From JAVBKU01 sp031553875 (GTDB taxonomy: Bacteria > Bacteroidota > Bacteroidia > Bacteroidales > Rikenellaceae): a stretch of 64,000 nt of DNA. Location: positions 1-64,000 of the forward strand of contig JAVBKU010000020.1 in the NCBI GenBank assembly GCA_031553875.1, written 5' to 3'. The position numbers and the translations under genes were made by a program. Positions 17,741-26,940 of this stretch are shown piece after piece (the first letter of the stretch is position 1; each line of letters begins with the position of its first letter). Below the pieces are notes generated by a model, which saw nothing but the letters and a program-made list of their open reading frames with translations, ran no database searches and was not told where the DNA came from.

Positions 17741-20197
17741 ATGCCGATGAGAACTCTACTTTTAACAGGCTTTTGGCTTTTGTTTTATACCCTCGCCGCA
17801 GGTGCGGAGGAGTCCCCGCGCAAGGCGGTGCCGTTAAACGCGGATTGGAAATTCCATAAGGGGGAGGTTGTGAACGGGCAGGCCCCGGGCCTCGACGACA
17901 GCGGATGGAGCAAGGTGCGCGTGCCCCACGATTGGGCCGTCCGCGAACATTTCGATATGACAATAGACCTGCAATACAGCCAGGTCGTGGAAGACGGGGA
18001 TACCGTCGCCATATTGCGCACCGGGCGGACAGGGGCCCTGCCGGCATTCGGCGTGGGATGCTATCGCAGGAATATTTCCCTGCCCGCGAGCGATAATAAG
18101 AAGCAGGTGTGGATAGAGTTCGACGGCGCCATGAGCAACGCCACCGTATTCCTCAACGGGAATCCCGTCGGGGAGTGGGCGTACGGCTATTCCTCCTTTT
18201 CGCTCGATATGACCAGGTGGTTCCGTTTCGGGGAGAACAATGTCTTAGCCGTGCGGCTCAACAATAAGGAGGGCTCCTCGCGCTGGTACTCCGGGGCGGG
18301 GATATTCCGCAATGTCAGGCTCGTGGTCCGCGACGCCGTGTCCGTGGCGCATTGGGGAACATATATCATAACTCCCGAGGTCTCCCCCAAAAAAGCTACG
18401 GCGGTACTGGCGATAAAGATCGACAACGCCGGGGCGGCAAGCGCGCCCGTAACGGTAATGACCGATATCGTGTCGGCCGACGGCAAGACGGTAGCCAATG
18501 CCCGTACCACGCAGACTATCGCCTCGGGAGGCGGGGAGCTGAAACAAACGTTCAAAGTAGCAGGGCCGCGCCTGTGGGATATCGACGACCCCACGATGTA
18601 TAGGGCCGTGACTAAGATATACGCAGGGAAAACTCTTTTAGACAGCTACGAGACTCCGTTCGGCTTCCGGACCATACGGTTTGACCGCGACGAAGGATTT
18701 TTCCTCAATGGGCGCCACGTCAAGCTCAAAGGCGTGTGCTTGCATCACGACCTCGGCCCGCTGGGGGCGGCCGTGAACACGAGGGCGACGGAGCGCCAGC
18801 TGGAGATAATGAAAGAGATGGGCTGCAACGCCATACGCACCTCTCACAACCCTCCTTCTCCGGAATTGCTCGAACTATGTGATCGCATGGGGTTTGTCGT
18901 GCAGGTGGAATCGTTCGACGAGTGGACCAAGCCCAAAGGGACCAACGGTTACGCTTTCATCTTCGACAAATGGTATGAGCGCGACATGACCTCGATGATC
19001 CACCGCGATCGCAACCATCCGTCGGTAATAATGTGGAGCATAGGCAACGAGGTGCGGGAGCAGAGGGATGCCAACGGATACCTCATCGCGCGCAAGCTGG
19101 CCGAGATATGCAGCAGGGAGGACCCCACAAGGCCCGTGACGGCCGGATTCGACAATCATCACGGCGCTGTGAAGAACGGCCTCGCGGCGGAAGTCGACCT
19201 CGTAGGGTTCAACTACAAACCGGCGGACTACCGCACATATCATCAGTCGCACCCCCAGTACGTTATCTACGGCAGCGAAACCTCCTCGGCCGTAAGTTCG
19301 CGCGGAGTATACAAGTTTCCCGTCGAGAGAAATAAGAGGGTGTGGCATGAGGACTATCAACTTTCATCCTACGACCTGGAGAGCGTGCCATGGGGTTTCA
19401 CCCCCGACGAAGAGTTCTTCTCCCAGGAGGATAAATTCGTGCTCGGAGAGTTCGTGTGGACGGGATTCGACTACCTGGGCGAACCGTCACCCTACAACCC
19501 CGGAACTCCTGCGCGAAGCTCCTATTTCGGTATCGTCGACCTGGCCGGGCTCAAGAAAGACCGCTTCTACCTCTACCAGAGCCGGTGGTCGGACAAGCCC
19601 ATGTTGCACGTGCTGCCGCACTGGACTTTCCCCGGGCGGGAGGGCATGAACACACCGGTATTCTGTTACACGAACTACCCCAAGGCGGAATTGTTCGTAA
19701 ACGGCAAAAGCATGGGAGTACGGGAATTTACCGACAGCAGCGTCTATTCGCGGTATAGATTGATGTGGAACAACGTGACCTACCAGCCCGGGGAGATAAA
19801 AGTGGTCGCCTATGACAAGGACGGGAAGCCCATGGCGGAGGAGGTTGTTAAAACTACGGGGAAACCCCAGAGTATACGTATGACCGCAGACAGGGGTACG
19901 ATAAAAGCCGACGGGCAGGACCTCTCGTTCGTCACGGTGGAAGTGGTGGACGAGAACGGCCTGGCGTGCCCTACCGCCGCCAATTATCTTTTCTTCGAGG
20001 CGAAGGGGGCGGGCGGTATCCGGGCCCTATGCAACGGCGACCCCACGGACCATACGCCCTTCTCTTCTTCTTCTATGGCCTTGTTCAGCGGCAAGCTCGT
20101 GGTAGTTCTCGAAGCAGGAACGGAGCCGGGCGAGATAGAGCTCAAATCCTTGGGAGGCAAGCTACAGCCCGCGACTCTTACAGTCAAGGTCCGTTAA
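17741..20197 (+). CDS. Secreted GH2 beta-galactosidase-like enzyme
   Basis: 818 residues with signal peptide (ATG at 17741 or 17747). N-terminal jelly-roll contains VRVPHDWAV and SRWYSGAGIFRNV, both GH2 landmarks. The barrel has FLNGRHVKLKGVCLHHD, the acid/base glutamate in MWSIGNEVREQ and the nucleophile in VLGEFVWTGFDYLGEPSPY. A DUF4982-type domain and an immunoglobulin-like C terminus complete the usual Bacteroidetes architecture. The DYLGEPSPY ending favours beta-galactosidase over glucuronidase. It follows the FAD oxidoreductase closely and may be in its operon. Confidence 0.9.
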   Translation: MPMRTLLLTGFWLLFYTLAAGAEESPRKAVPLNADWKFHKGEVVNGQAPGLDDSGWSKVRVPHDWAVREHFDMTIDLQYSQVVEDGDTVAILRTGRTGALPAFGVGCYRRNISLPASDNKKQVWIEFDGAMSNATVFLNGNPVGEWAYGYSSFSLDMTRWFRFGENNVLAVRLNNKEGSSRWYSGAGIFRNVRLVVRDAVSVAHWGTYIITPEVSPKKATAVLAIKIDNAGAASAPVTVMTDIVSADGKTVANARTTQTIASGGGELKQTFKVAGPRLWDIDDPTMYRAVTKIYAGKTLLDSYETPFGFRTIRFDRDEGFFLNGRHVKLKGVCLHHDLGPLGAAVNTRATERQLEIMKEMGCNAIRTSHNPPSPELLELCDRMGFVVQVESFDEWTKPKGTNGYAFIFDKWYERDMTSMIHRDRNHPSVIMWSIGNEVREQRDANGYLIARKLAEICSREDPTRPVTAGFDNHHGAVKNGLAAEVDLVGFNYKPADYRTYHQSHPQYVIYGSETSSAVSSRGVYKFPVERNKRVWHEDYQLSSYDLESVPWGFTPDEEFFSQEDKFVLGEFVWTGFDYLGEPSPYNPGTPARSSYFGIVDLAGLKKDRFYLYQSRWSDKPMLHVLPHWTFPGREGMNTPVFCYTNYPKAELFVNGKSMGVREFTDSSVYSRYRLMWNNVTYQPGEIKVVAYDKDGKPMAEEVVKTTGKPQSIRMTADRGTIKADGQDLSFVTVEVVDENGLACPTAANYLFFEAKGAGGIRALCNGDPTDHTPFSSSSMALFSGKLVVVLEAGTEPGEIELKSLGGKLQPATLTVKVR

Positions 20198-20245
20198 CAG
20201 GCGGCACCCTGATCTGATTAATCTAACCCCTAATCAATAACAGCT

Positions 20246-20926
20246 ATGGGAAAACATTTTATTCTATTGCTTGCTCTGCTGTGCGGAACCACTTTCGGTT
20301 ACGGCCAGACGGAGGCTCTCCTTGAGGCCAAGGCCCTGTTCGATAAGGGCGAGTATATCGAGGCGAAAAACAAATATTCCTCGGAGAGTATCTTGGAAGA
20401 TGAAAAGCCGTATGCGGCAGCACGGATTGCCGTCTGCAACCAGTGCATCAAGCTCCATGCCCGTGCCGATTATTTATTTTCAGAGAAAGAGACCCAAAAG
20501 GCTTTGGCGAAGTACCAGGAGATCCTGGCTGTCAATCCCAAAGACCCCTTGGCAAAGGAAAGGATAAATATATTGCAACCGCCGCCGGATAAGACAAATT
20601 CGGAACCTGCGAGCAAGATGAGCGAAGTTTCCGTACTGCCGCAGTACCCTGGCGGGAATCAAAAATTTATAGAATATATCATGTCGCGCATGGGCGGGGT
20701 AAAAGTTAAGGATGAACCTTTACGCATGCAATTTAAATTTGTCATAGAGAAAGATGGCCGGATAGGGGATATAGAAATCCTAAAGGATGGGGATAATCCA
20801 GTGGTAGCGGGAAGAGTTGTGCGGGCGCTTGTGAATAGCCCCAAGTGGAACCCGGGCATGAAAAATGGTAAGCCGGTTAGGGTTTCTTTCGTATTACCTG
20901 TCACAATCGCAGTTCCAGGGAAGTAA
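20246..20926 (+). CDS. TPR and TonB C-terminal-like secreted protein
   Basis: 226 residues with signal peptide ending near TTFGYGQ. Residues about 25-110 form TPR-like helices (EAKALFDKGEYIEAKNKY, ALAKYQEILAVNPKDP). The C-terminal 100 residues match a TonB C-terminal domain: VLPQYPGGNQKFIEYI, FVIEKDGRIGDIEIL, then SPKWNPGMKNGKPVRVSF. There is no transmembrane anchor of a classical TonB, so it is more likely a periplasmic relative than an energy transducer. Confidence 0.8.
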   Translation: MGKHFILLLALLCGTTFGYGQTEALLEAKALFDKGEYIEAKNKYSSESILEDEKPYAAARIAVCNQCIKLHARADYLFSEKETQKALAKYQEILAVNPKDPLAKERINILQPPPDKTNSEPASKMSEVSVLPQYPGGNQKFIEYIMSRMGGVKVKDEPLRMQFKFVIEKDGRIGDIEILKDGDNPVVAGRVVRALVNSPKWNPGMKNGKPVRVSFVLPVTIAVPGK

Positions 20927-20948
20927 TACGAGTGGTGCAGTTCTTAAT

Positions 20949-20979
20949 TTTGTTGTTAAGACCAGAAATTGTAATTTTG
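20949..20979 (+). promoter_or_regulatory. Promoter of the heparinase-like gene
   Basis: TTTG (20949-20952), exactly 19 bp, TAATTTTG (20972-20979). Transcription should begin about 26 bp before the ATG at 21012. Confidence 0.75.
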
Positions 20980-21011
20980 ATAACTCAACATAATTCAAAC
21001 TTCTCTTGATA

Positions 21012-22889
21012 ATGAAAAAGATTTTAATCTCGGCGCTGCTGTCCCTCTTCGTTTCGGGGGCCCTGGCCCAAGGATCAGGTAATAATATCGTCCTTACGGA
21101 CCCTCCCTCCCATCCCCGCCTTATCTGGCTCAAAAGCGATGAGGCCAGGGTGAAGAAAGCCATAGAGACGGACGTCATATTCGGGCGTATGCACCGGCAG
21201 ATTATCTCCGACTGTAATAAGATGCTCGGCGAGGAACCTGTGGAGCACTTTATGGAAGGGCGCAGGATGCGGTCTGTATCGAGCGTGGCGCGCCGTAGGA
21301 TCTTCTACCTCTCATATGCGTGGCGCATTACGGGCGACGAGCGTTACGCCCGCCGGGCCGAGCAGGAGATACTGGCCATATGCGGGTTCAAGGACTGGAA
21401 TCCGAGCCACTATCTCGACGTGGCCGAGTCTACGACATCCGTGGCCATCGGTTACGACTGGCTTTACGACTGGCTCCCGCAGTCGTCGAAAGATGTGATG
21501 GTGGGTGCCATAGTCAACAAAGGCCTCAAGACCTCTATCGAGGAGGACGGGAAGCCGAGCAAGTATTGTTGGTGGCTAAGCAGCGATATCAACTGGAATC
21601 AGGTGTGCAATACCGGCCTAAGCCTCGGCGCACTCACCACATGGGAGAATAATACGGACCTTTCCAAGCGTATTATCTCGCGGGCCGTTGAAACCATCAA
21701 GCTCCCCATGGGCGCTTTTGCTCCCGACGGAGCCTACCCTGAAGGCTACGGCTACTGGAACTACGGCACAAGCTACAACGTTATGTTCATAAGCGCCATG
21801 GAAGCCGCGTTCGGGACCGACTTCGGCCTGACCGCCATGCCCGGTTTCACCCAGAGCGCTTATTTTATGCTCAATATGGTGGGTGCGAAATACTTAGCTT
21901 TCAACTACTCCGACGGCGGCGACCTGAGTATGCCCCCGCCGATGTTCTGGTTTGCCTCGCGCCTTGGCGACGGGGCGTTGCTGTTGGCCGAATCCGGCAA
22001 GATCAAGAAGTACGGAAGTAAGGTGTTGACCGACCGTATACTCCCGCTTGCCATTATCTGGGGCGCCGGTTTCGACTGCAGCAAGCTCGCCGAGCCGGAG
22101 AGCAGGCTGTGGTATGGCAGGGGCCAGACCCCCGTGGCGCTGATGCGCTCGGGCTGGGATTTCAACAAGGACATATTCCTGGGCTTCAAATGCGGTACGC
22201 CGTCGGCAAGCCACGCACATATGGATGTAGGCAGCTTCATACTCGATATGAACGGCCAGAGGTGGGCCATGGATCTCGGCGGCCAGAAGTACCACTCGCT
22301 CGAATCCAAGGGCCTGAAGATATGGGTGGATGGACAGAATTCCGACCGTTGGAAGGTGTTCAGGCTCAACTCCCTCTCCCATAACCTGATGAGTTTCTCC
22401 GATTCTCTTCAGCGGATCGGGGGGGGTGCGGATATAACCTCGGCGGGCGAAAGACCCGGATTTATCTTCGCCACGACGGATGTTACGTCGTTAAACGAGG
22501 GGGTTATAAAATCTCATAAGAGGGGGGTTGCCATCGTGGGCGACAGCTACGCCATCGTCCGCGACGAAGTGGAGAGTATCGGCAGGGCCAATTCCGCGCA
22601 GTGGCAGATCGTGACCAAGGCCGAGGTTAAGATCACCGGCAAGAACACAGCCGAGCTGAAAATAGGAGAGAAAACAGTCACCATGACCGTCATCGGGCCC
22701 AAGGTAAATATGCAGACCTGGAGCGCTCAGCCTGATACCGATTACGATGACCGTAATAAGGGAGTTACGCGGGTAGGTTTTACCTCCTCGCTCGCTCCAG
22801 GCCAGAAGGCTGCCTATACGGTTTTCTTCACTCCGGAAGGCGTTAAGGCCGATAAAAAACCGGTAAAGGACCTTAAAGACTGGAAATAA
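21012..22889 (+). CDS. Heparinase II/III-family secreted lyase
   Basis: 625 residues from the ATG at 21012 (a second ATG lies two codons upstream). Signal peptide ALLSLFVSGALAQ. The N-terminal alpha/alpha toroid contains SYAWRITGDERYARRAEQEIL and SVAIGYDWLYDWLP, and the beta-sandwich contains the heparinase II/III block SHAHMDVGSFILDMNGQRWAMD. Family members cleave uronic-acid-containing polysaccharides by elimination. The exact polysaccharide-lyase family cannot be fixed by eye. It has its own strong promoter. Confidence 0.87.
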   Translation: MKKILISALLSLFVSGALAQGSGNNIVLTDPPSHPRLIWLKSDEARVKKAIETDVIFGRMHRQIISDCNKMLGEEPVEHFMEGRRMRSVSSVARRRIFYLSYAWRITGDERYARRAEQEILAICGFKDWNPSHYLDVAESTTSVAIGYDWLYDWLPQSSKDVMVGAIVNKGLKTSIEEDGKPSKYCWWLSSDINWNQVCNTGLSLGALTTWENNTDLSKRIISRAVETIKLPMGAFAPDGAYPEGYGYWNYGTSYNVMFISAMEAAFGTDFGLTAMPGFTQSAYFMLNMVGAKYLAFNYSDGGDLSMPPPMFWFASRLGDGALLLAESGKIKKYGSKVLTDRILPLAIIWGAGFDCSKLAEPESRLWYGRGQTPVALMRSGWDFNKDIFLGFKCGTPSASHAHMDVGSFILDMNGQRWAMDLGGQKYHSLESKGLKIWVDGQNSDRWKVFRLNSLSHNLMSFSDSLQRIGGGADITSAGERPGFIFATTDVTSLNEGVIKSHKRGVAIVGDSYAIVRDEVESIGRANSAQWQIVTKAEVKITGKNTAELKIGEKTVTMTVIGPKVNMQTWSAQPDTDYDDRNKGVTRVGFTSSLAPGQKAAYTVFFTPEGVKADKKPVKDLKDWK

Positions 22890-23140
22890 TGCCGGCCTTT
22901 GTTTAGGCTGTTTTACAGCTCAAACACGTTGACCTGAAGGATTAAACGAGGCGTTTATCCCCGCAATTTGAACAACCCTAATATTTTGTTGGACAAATCA
23001 CTCCAATGAAAATATTAACAACCTGTACATTGCGAGGAAACTGGGCCGATGTCGGCACATCGCTCCGCCGGCCCTATCGCCCGAGCCCTGCGGACGGTTA
23101 GATACGATCTCATTTCTGAATTCATCAAGCCCCAATAACC

Positions 23141-24781
23141 GTGAAAAAAATCCTTCTCTTCCTTCAAGTCGTCGCTTTTGCCGTTCTATCGTGCACGGAG
23201 TATACCCCTTACGTGACACTGACGATCGAGCGGCCGGTGATTCCCGTGCTGGCTGGGAAAGATGTCAGCGCGGCAATCAAGCTCTCTTTTGTAAGCTCGG
23301 ACACGCTCCCGTATTTTATCGACCGCGTTGTCGTAAGCCTTGACGGCACAACTGACCTTAGTGACATCGAAGCGGTGGGTCTCTGGCTCCCGCAAAAGGA
23401 GAACACGCGGATCAACTCGGACAAACCTCTCTGCGAACCCGTTACGGCGGCACGCAAGGTAACTCTTGGTGGCCCGATAGAGGTAACGCGGGACACGATG
23501 GAGATATGGATTGGCGTCTCGCTTCGCGATACGGTCGACCTGTCGCACCTCGTAGCCGTGAATTGCCTTGCCGTGGAAACCTCTCGAGGGCGAGTCGAAG
23601 TCCCATCCCCTGAGACGCGGCCGCTACGGGTAGGCGTGGCCGTGCGACAGGGCATGCAGGACGGCGTCCATACCTCGCGCATTCCTTCGCTCGCCACCAC
23701 CAAGGACGGTACGCTGCTGGCGATATTCGACGCACGCCGTGAAATGGCCCGCGACCTCCAGGGCGACATCGACATCTGCATGCACCGTAGTAAGGACGGT
23801 GGACGGACATGGGGGCCGATGCAGACCGTGCTCGACATGGGCGAGTGGGGCGGCCTGTCCCAAAAATTCAACGGGATAAGCGACCCGGGGGTGATCGTCG
23901 ATAAAAACACAGGTGAAATATTCGTGAACGCCACATGGATGTACGGCGTACTGGATGCGAAAGGCAAATGGATCGAAAATCTGACCGATACGAGCACGGT
24001 CTGGAACCACCAATGGCGTAATCGCGGGTCGCAACCGGGTTTCGATGTCAAACAAAGTTCTCAACTGCTTTTCACATCGAGCACGGACAACGGACAAACG
24101 TGGAGCGAGCCGCGTAACCTGACCCGGGAATTGAAACGTCCGCAGTGGTGGTTGCTCACTGCCGCGTCGGGACAGGGAATCACGCTGAAGGACGGCACGC
24201 TCATCCTGCCGACCCAGGGTCGCGACGAGACCGGCGAATCATTCTCGAACATCACATGGAGTAAAGACCACGGCCGCACATGGCATACTTCCAACCCGGC
24301 GTTCCTCAATACCACGGAATGTAACGCGGTGGAACTTTCCGACGGCAGTGTTATGCTCAACATGCGCGACAACCGCAACCGAGGTGTGAGTGCACCCAAC
24401 GGCCGTCGTATATGCGTCACACACGACCTCGGACTGACCTGGATGGAGCACCCCACCTCGTACAGCGTACTGACAGAACCCACCTGTATGGCCGCGATCC
24501 ATCGGCATGACTATACCAGGAACGGTGAGCACAAAAGCATCCTGCTGTTCTCCAACCCCTCTAACTACAACCGCCGGGATAAAATGACGCTCAAAGTATC
24601 GTTCGACGACGGGATGAGCTGGCCCGAAGAGCATTGGATACTTTACGATGAATGCCGCAGCGCGGGTTATTCGTCGATCACCTCGGTAGATGAGGATACG
24701 ATAGGCATATTTTACGAGAGCTCGCAGAGTCAACTGGCATTTATCCAGATCCCGCTCGACGAGATACTGAAGAAAAAATAA
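23141..24781 (+). CDS. Secreted sialidase (GH33), lipoprotein
   Basis: 546 residues. The start must be GTG at 23141: it begins the signal peptide KKILLFLQVVAFAVLSC, whose last cysteine is a lipobox, and an in-frame stop lies just upstream with no ATG between. An N-terminal beta-sandwich (about 20-160) precedes the six-bladed propeller with the arginine motif RIPSLAT, at least four Asp boxes (SKDGGRTWG, STDNGQTWS, SKDHGRTWH, SFDDGMSWP) and a late EP and arginine pair. It releases sialic acid from host glycans at the cell surface. Confidence 0.92.
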   Translation: MKKILLFLQVVAFAVLSCTEYTPYVTLTIERPVIPVLAGKDVSAAIKLSFVSSDTLPYFIDRVVVSLDGTTDLSDIEAVGLWLPQKENTRINSDKPLCEPVTAARKVTLGGPIEVTRDTMEIWIGVSLRDTVDLSHLVAVNCLAVETSRGRVEVPSPETRPLRVGVAVRQGMQDGVHTSRIPSLATTKDGTLLAIFDARREMARDLQGDIDICMHRSKDGGRTWGPMQTVLDMGEWGGLSQKFNGISDPGVIVDKNTGEIFVNATWMYGVLDAKGKWIENLTDTSTVWNHQWRNRGSQPGFDVKQSSQLLFTSSTDNGQTWSEPRNLTRELKRPQWWLLTAASGQGITLKDGTLILPTQGRDETGESFSNITWSKDHGRTWHTSNPAFLNTTECNAVELSDGSVMLNMRDNRNRGVSAPNGRRICVTHDLGLTWMEHPTSYSVLTEPTCMAAIHRHDYTRNGEHKSILLFSNPSNYNRRDKMTLKVSFDDGMSWPEEHWILYDECRSAGYSSITSVDEDTIGIFYESSQSQLAFIQIPLDEILKKK

Positions 24782-24889
24782 CGTGATCACAACCAATACC
24801 TCTCTGCGCTCGAATACAAAAAACGGTATATTCTAAGGGGGGTGTAAAGTAGAGTATAATCACCTAAGTGGTGCAAATCACGGAATAAG

Positions 24890-24930
24890 AAAACCGCAAT
24901 AGCTTGATTAACAGCCATTGCGGTTTCTTT
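24890..24930. terminator. Hairpin abutting att core 1
   Basis: AAACCGCAAT (24891-24900) pairs perfectly with ATTGCGGTTT (24917-24926), with T-rich flank on the plus strand and the matching tract on the minus strand. Core 1 starts four bases later. It is probably the original terminator of the minus-strand tRNA gene that served as integration target. Confidence 0.7.
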
Positions 24931-25013
24931 GTGCCCGGAACAGGAGCTCAGAAAGGGGCGTTTAAAACGGAAGTTTCTGATTATCTTTCCTTTTCTGGAG
25001 GATATAAAGTGAT
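24928..25013. repeat. 86-bp repeat copy 1, contains att core
   Basis: This segment is a near-identical direct copy of 37376-37459, the left end of the prophage. After the core both share AGCTCAGAAA and a long block through GGAAGTTTCTGATTATC, with only a few mismatches. Copy 1 is therefore probably the left-end scar of an earlier, related prophage. Confidence 0.75.
24931..24943. other. att core copy 1 (tRNA 3'-end-like)
   Basis: GTGCCCGGAACAG. The reverse complement CTGTTCCGGGCAC looks like the 3' acceptor strand of a tRNA gene. Identical copies occur at 26721 and 37379. Confidence 0.65.
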
Positions 25014-25206
25014 AGCTAAGAGAGTAGAAGAGTATAAATCATATGTAAAAGATGATGTAGCTGCAATTCGCGCTCATAAAAATTTCTTCATGATAAAACC
25101 GCGATACGATAAACTTATCAACGCTTTTGAAGCGAGATTGGAGAAAATAAAAAGAATGGAACTGGTGTCGACCAATAATATATATGCTGATTTAGAAGAA
25201 AAATAA
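25009..25206 (+). CDS. Small protein of unknown function
   Basis: 65 residues from GTG at 25009, preceded at a good distance by GGAGG. The protein is helical and basic (AKRVEEYKSYVKDDVAAI, then IKPRYDKLINAFEARLEKIKR). The frame stays open further left through the att core, but that part has no start signal. I do not recognise it; it may be the 3' end of a larger gene cut by recombination. Confidence 0.4.
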   Translation: MIAKRVEEYKSYVKDDVAAIRAHKNFFMIKPRYDKLINAFEARLEKIKRMELVSTNNIYADLEEK

Positions 25207-25240
25207 TTTGTGTTGATTTGAACTATACGCAACATCATTT

Positions 25241-25277
25241 AAAAACTAAAATAGCACGCGTTGTTATTTTAGTTTTT
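25241..25277. terminator. AT-rich hairpin upstream of fic
   Basis: AAAAACTAAAATA pairs with TATTTTAGTTTTT, followed by more T. It can end the small ORF transcript. A further copy of CTAAAATA lies at 25287, so the repeated octamer could also be an operator for fic. Confidence 0.6.
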
Positions 25278-25307
25278 TTGTTTTTTCTAAAATAACACAT
25301 ACCTTTG
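25277..25307 (+). promoter_or_regulatory. Promoter of fic
   Basis: TTTG (25277-25280), 19-bp spacer, TACCTTTG (25300-25307), an exact consensus match. Expected start about 19 bp before the ATG at 25332. It is overlapped by a CTAAAATAACAC repeat that could bind a regulator, possibly the Fic protein's winged helix. Confidence 0.7.
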
Positions 25308-25331
25308 TTTTACTTTATTAAAATTAGCGGT

Positions 25332-26459
25332 ATGAAAAAATACGTATCTGGCAAAAGGATTACCCAAGGAACTTATTCTTGTTTCGTCCCGGAATTGATA
25401 AATCGTGATTGGACGTTGGATGACGTCGAGATTGTGAATCTATTAGGACAAGCTGAAAGGGCGATCGGTAAATTAGATATGTTTTCAGATTATATCCCAA
25501 ACATAAATCTCTTCATCCGCATGCATGTTGTTAAGGAAGCAACACAAAGTACTAAGATCGAAGGGACTCAGACTAATTTTGAAGAGGCATTAAGGAATCG
25601 TGATGACATTCCGCAATGGAAACGTGACGACTGGGATGAAGTTCAGAATTATATAAAGGCTCTTGAACTCGCAATGGATAAGATGTCTGAACTACCATTT
25701 TCAAGTAGGTTGATAAAATTAATACATCATACCCTATTACAAGGAGTTCGAGGAGAACATAAATTACCCGGGGAATTTAGAACAAGCCAAAATTGGATAG
25801 GCGGGGCTTCTATAGGTGATGCAACATTTATCCCCCCTACTCATAATTTAGTTCCAGAATTTATGGGTGACATGGAAATGTTTGCCCATAACTCAGATAT
25901 AGCTTTGCCTGAACTGATCAAGATAGCAATTATACACTATCAGTTTGAAACAGTTCACCCATTTTTAGATGGTAATGGACGTGTGGGAAGACTGCTTATA
26001 CCGATATATCTCGTCAATAAAGGATTGCTTAAGAGCCCCGCTCTATATATATCTGATTTCTTCGAGCGTAATAGGAAACTTTATTATGACAATCTTACAG
26101 CAGTTCGAACAGATAACAACTTAAAACAGTGGATAAAATTTTTTCTTGTTGGAATTATTGAAATTTCACAAAGAGGTATCGACACATTTGATGCTATATT
26201 GAAACTCCGGCGAGAGGTAGATGAAAAAATCAGCTCCCTCAAGGGTAAATCTTATAGTGCGAACAAAGTCGTAAACTACTTATACCAAAATCCACTTGTG
26301 AATGCATATAGAGTCGCAGACCTTATCGAAAAAACACCAGCATCAGCATATAAACTTATTGAAGATCTGGAACGACTCGGTATACTTATAGAGACAACAG
26401 GAGGTAAACGAGATAAGCAATACCTATTCGCAGAATATCTTGCTATATTCAATAAATAG
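25332..26459 (+). CDS. Fic-domain AMP transferase with inhibitory helix
   Basis: 375 residues from the ATG at 25332. The inhibitory motif STKIEG (73-78) precedes the catalytic Fic loop HPFLDGNGR (209-217), so this is a class II Fic protein that carries its own antitoxin helix. A C-terminal winged helix (KVVNYLYQNPLVNAYRVADLIEKT) is typical of DNA-binding Fic proteins in Bacteroidetes. It would transfer AMP or another nucleotide group to a target hydroxyl when released from self-inhibition. AT-rich like the rest of the tandem insert; a plausible stability or defence gene. Confidence 0.92.
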   Translation: MKKYVSGKRITQGTYSCFVPELINRDWTLDDVEIVNLLGQAERAIGKLDMFSDYIPNINLFIRMHVVKEATQSTKIEGTQTNFEEALRNRDDIPQWKRDDWDEVQNYIKALELAMDKMSELPFSSRLIKLIHHTLLQGVRGEHKLPGEFRTSQNWIGGASIGDATFIPPTHNLVPEFMGDMEMFAHNSDIALPELIKIAIIHYQFETVHPFLDGNGRVGRLLIPIYLVNKGLLKSPALYISDFFERNRKLYYDNLTAVRTDNNLKQWIKFFLVGIIEISQRGIDTFDAILKLRREVDEKISSLKGKSYSANKVVNYLYQNPLVNAYRVADLIEKTPASAYKLIEDLERLGILIETTGGKRDKQYLFAEYLAIFNK

Positions 26460-26683
26460 CAATAACCTGCATATAAATGGGGATTTTGCTCGTTTTTTTG
26501 AGTAAAATCGGGGAAAATAGTCCCTTTTAGACCATCAGAATGCCGTCCCTTCTCAATTGTCTGATAATTAGCCTATTGACCCCGAAAAATAAGATAAATC
26601 CCGAATAAACAAACAGGCATTTTGTAAACTGACCAACAAAAACCGCCACCGTTTCCGCCACCTCTGGACTTTTTCAAAAATAC

Positions 26684-26719
26684 AAAATGCTCATAACCAA
26701 GTAGTTATGAGCATTTTTT
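26684..26719. terminator. Hairpin abutting att core 2
   Basis: AAAATGCTCATAAC (26684-26697) pairs perfectly over 14 bp with GTTATGAGCATTTT (26704-26717); loop of six. Core 2 starts three bases later. Confidence 0.85.
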
Positions 26720-26720
26720 G

Positions 26721-26733
26721 GTGCCCGGAACAG
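26721..26733. other. att core copy 2
   Basis: GTGCCCGGAACAG, identical to cores 1 and 3. Sequence to its right differs from the other two copies, so it marks a different element. Confidence 0.65.
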
Positions 26734-26867
26734 TTAGGCTGGATTGCAACATCAGTAGTCTTGGTAAAATGCTGACTATTAGGCTAACTACAAGAGTGCA
26801 GGTTGGTTAAGCAACAATCACTAAAATATAATTACAATTCATGCTGTTGCAGGCTGTAACAGTCTGG

Positions 26868-26904
26868 TTTATAGTTGTTTTGCAAATACATACATTTGCA
26901 AAAC
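26868..26904 (+). promoter_or_regulatory. Integrase promoter with 11-bp palindrome
   Basis: Perfect inverted repeat GTTTTGCAAAT (26877-26887) / ATTTGCAAAAC (26894-26904) overlaps a -7 box TACATTTG (26891-26898); a weak -33 TTTA lies 19 bp upstream. The arrangement suggests repression or autoregulation of int, or an accessory recombination site. Confidence 0.55.
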
Positions 26905-26940
26905 AGAGCGATTTCTATTGTTAAATTTAAACCAGTAATT

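Larger units (their letters stand above)
24931..26733. mobile_element. Element A, integrated remnant with fic
   Basis: Bounded by att cores 1 and 2. It contains the repeat of a prophage end, a 65-residue ORF and a fic gene, but no integrase. I infer a decayed or cargo-only element in a tandem array. The interval after fic (26460-26683) holds no gene that I can see. Confidence 0.5.

Noticed and set aside
13575..24781. Classical polysaccharide utilisation locus
   Set aside because: Several secreted glycan enzymes are present, but there is no SusC/SusD pair and no hybrid two-component or ECF regulator within the stretch.
24904..25206. 100-residue frame that crosses att core 1
   Set aside because: The first 35 codons lie over the terminator arm, the core and the repeat, with a TTG start and no ribosome site. 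I kept only the part from the GTG at 25009.
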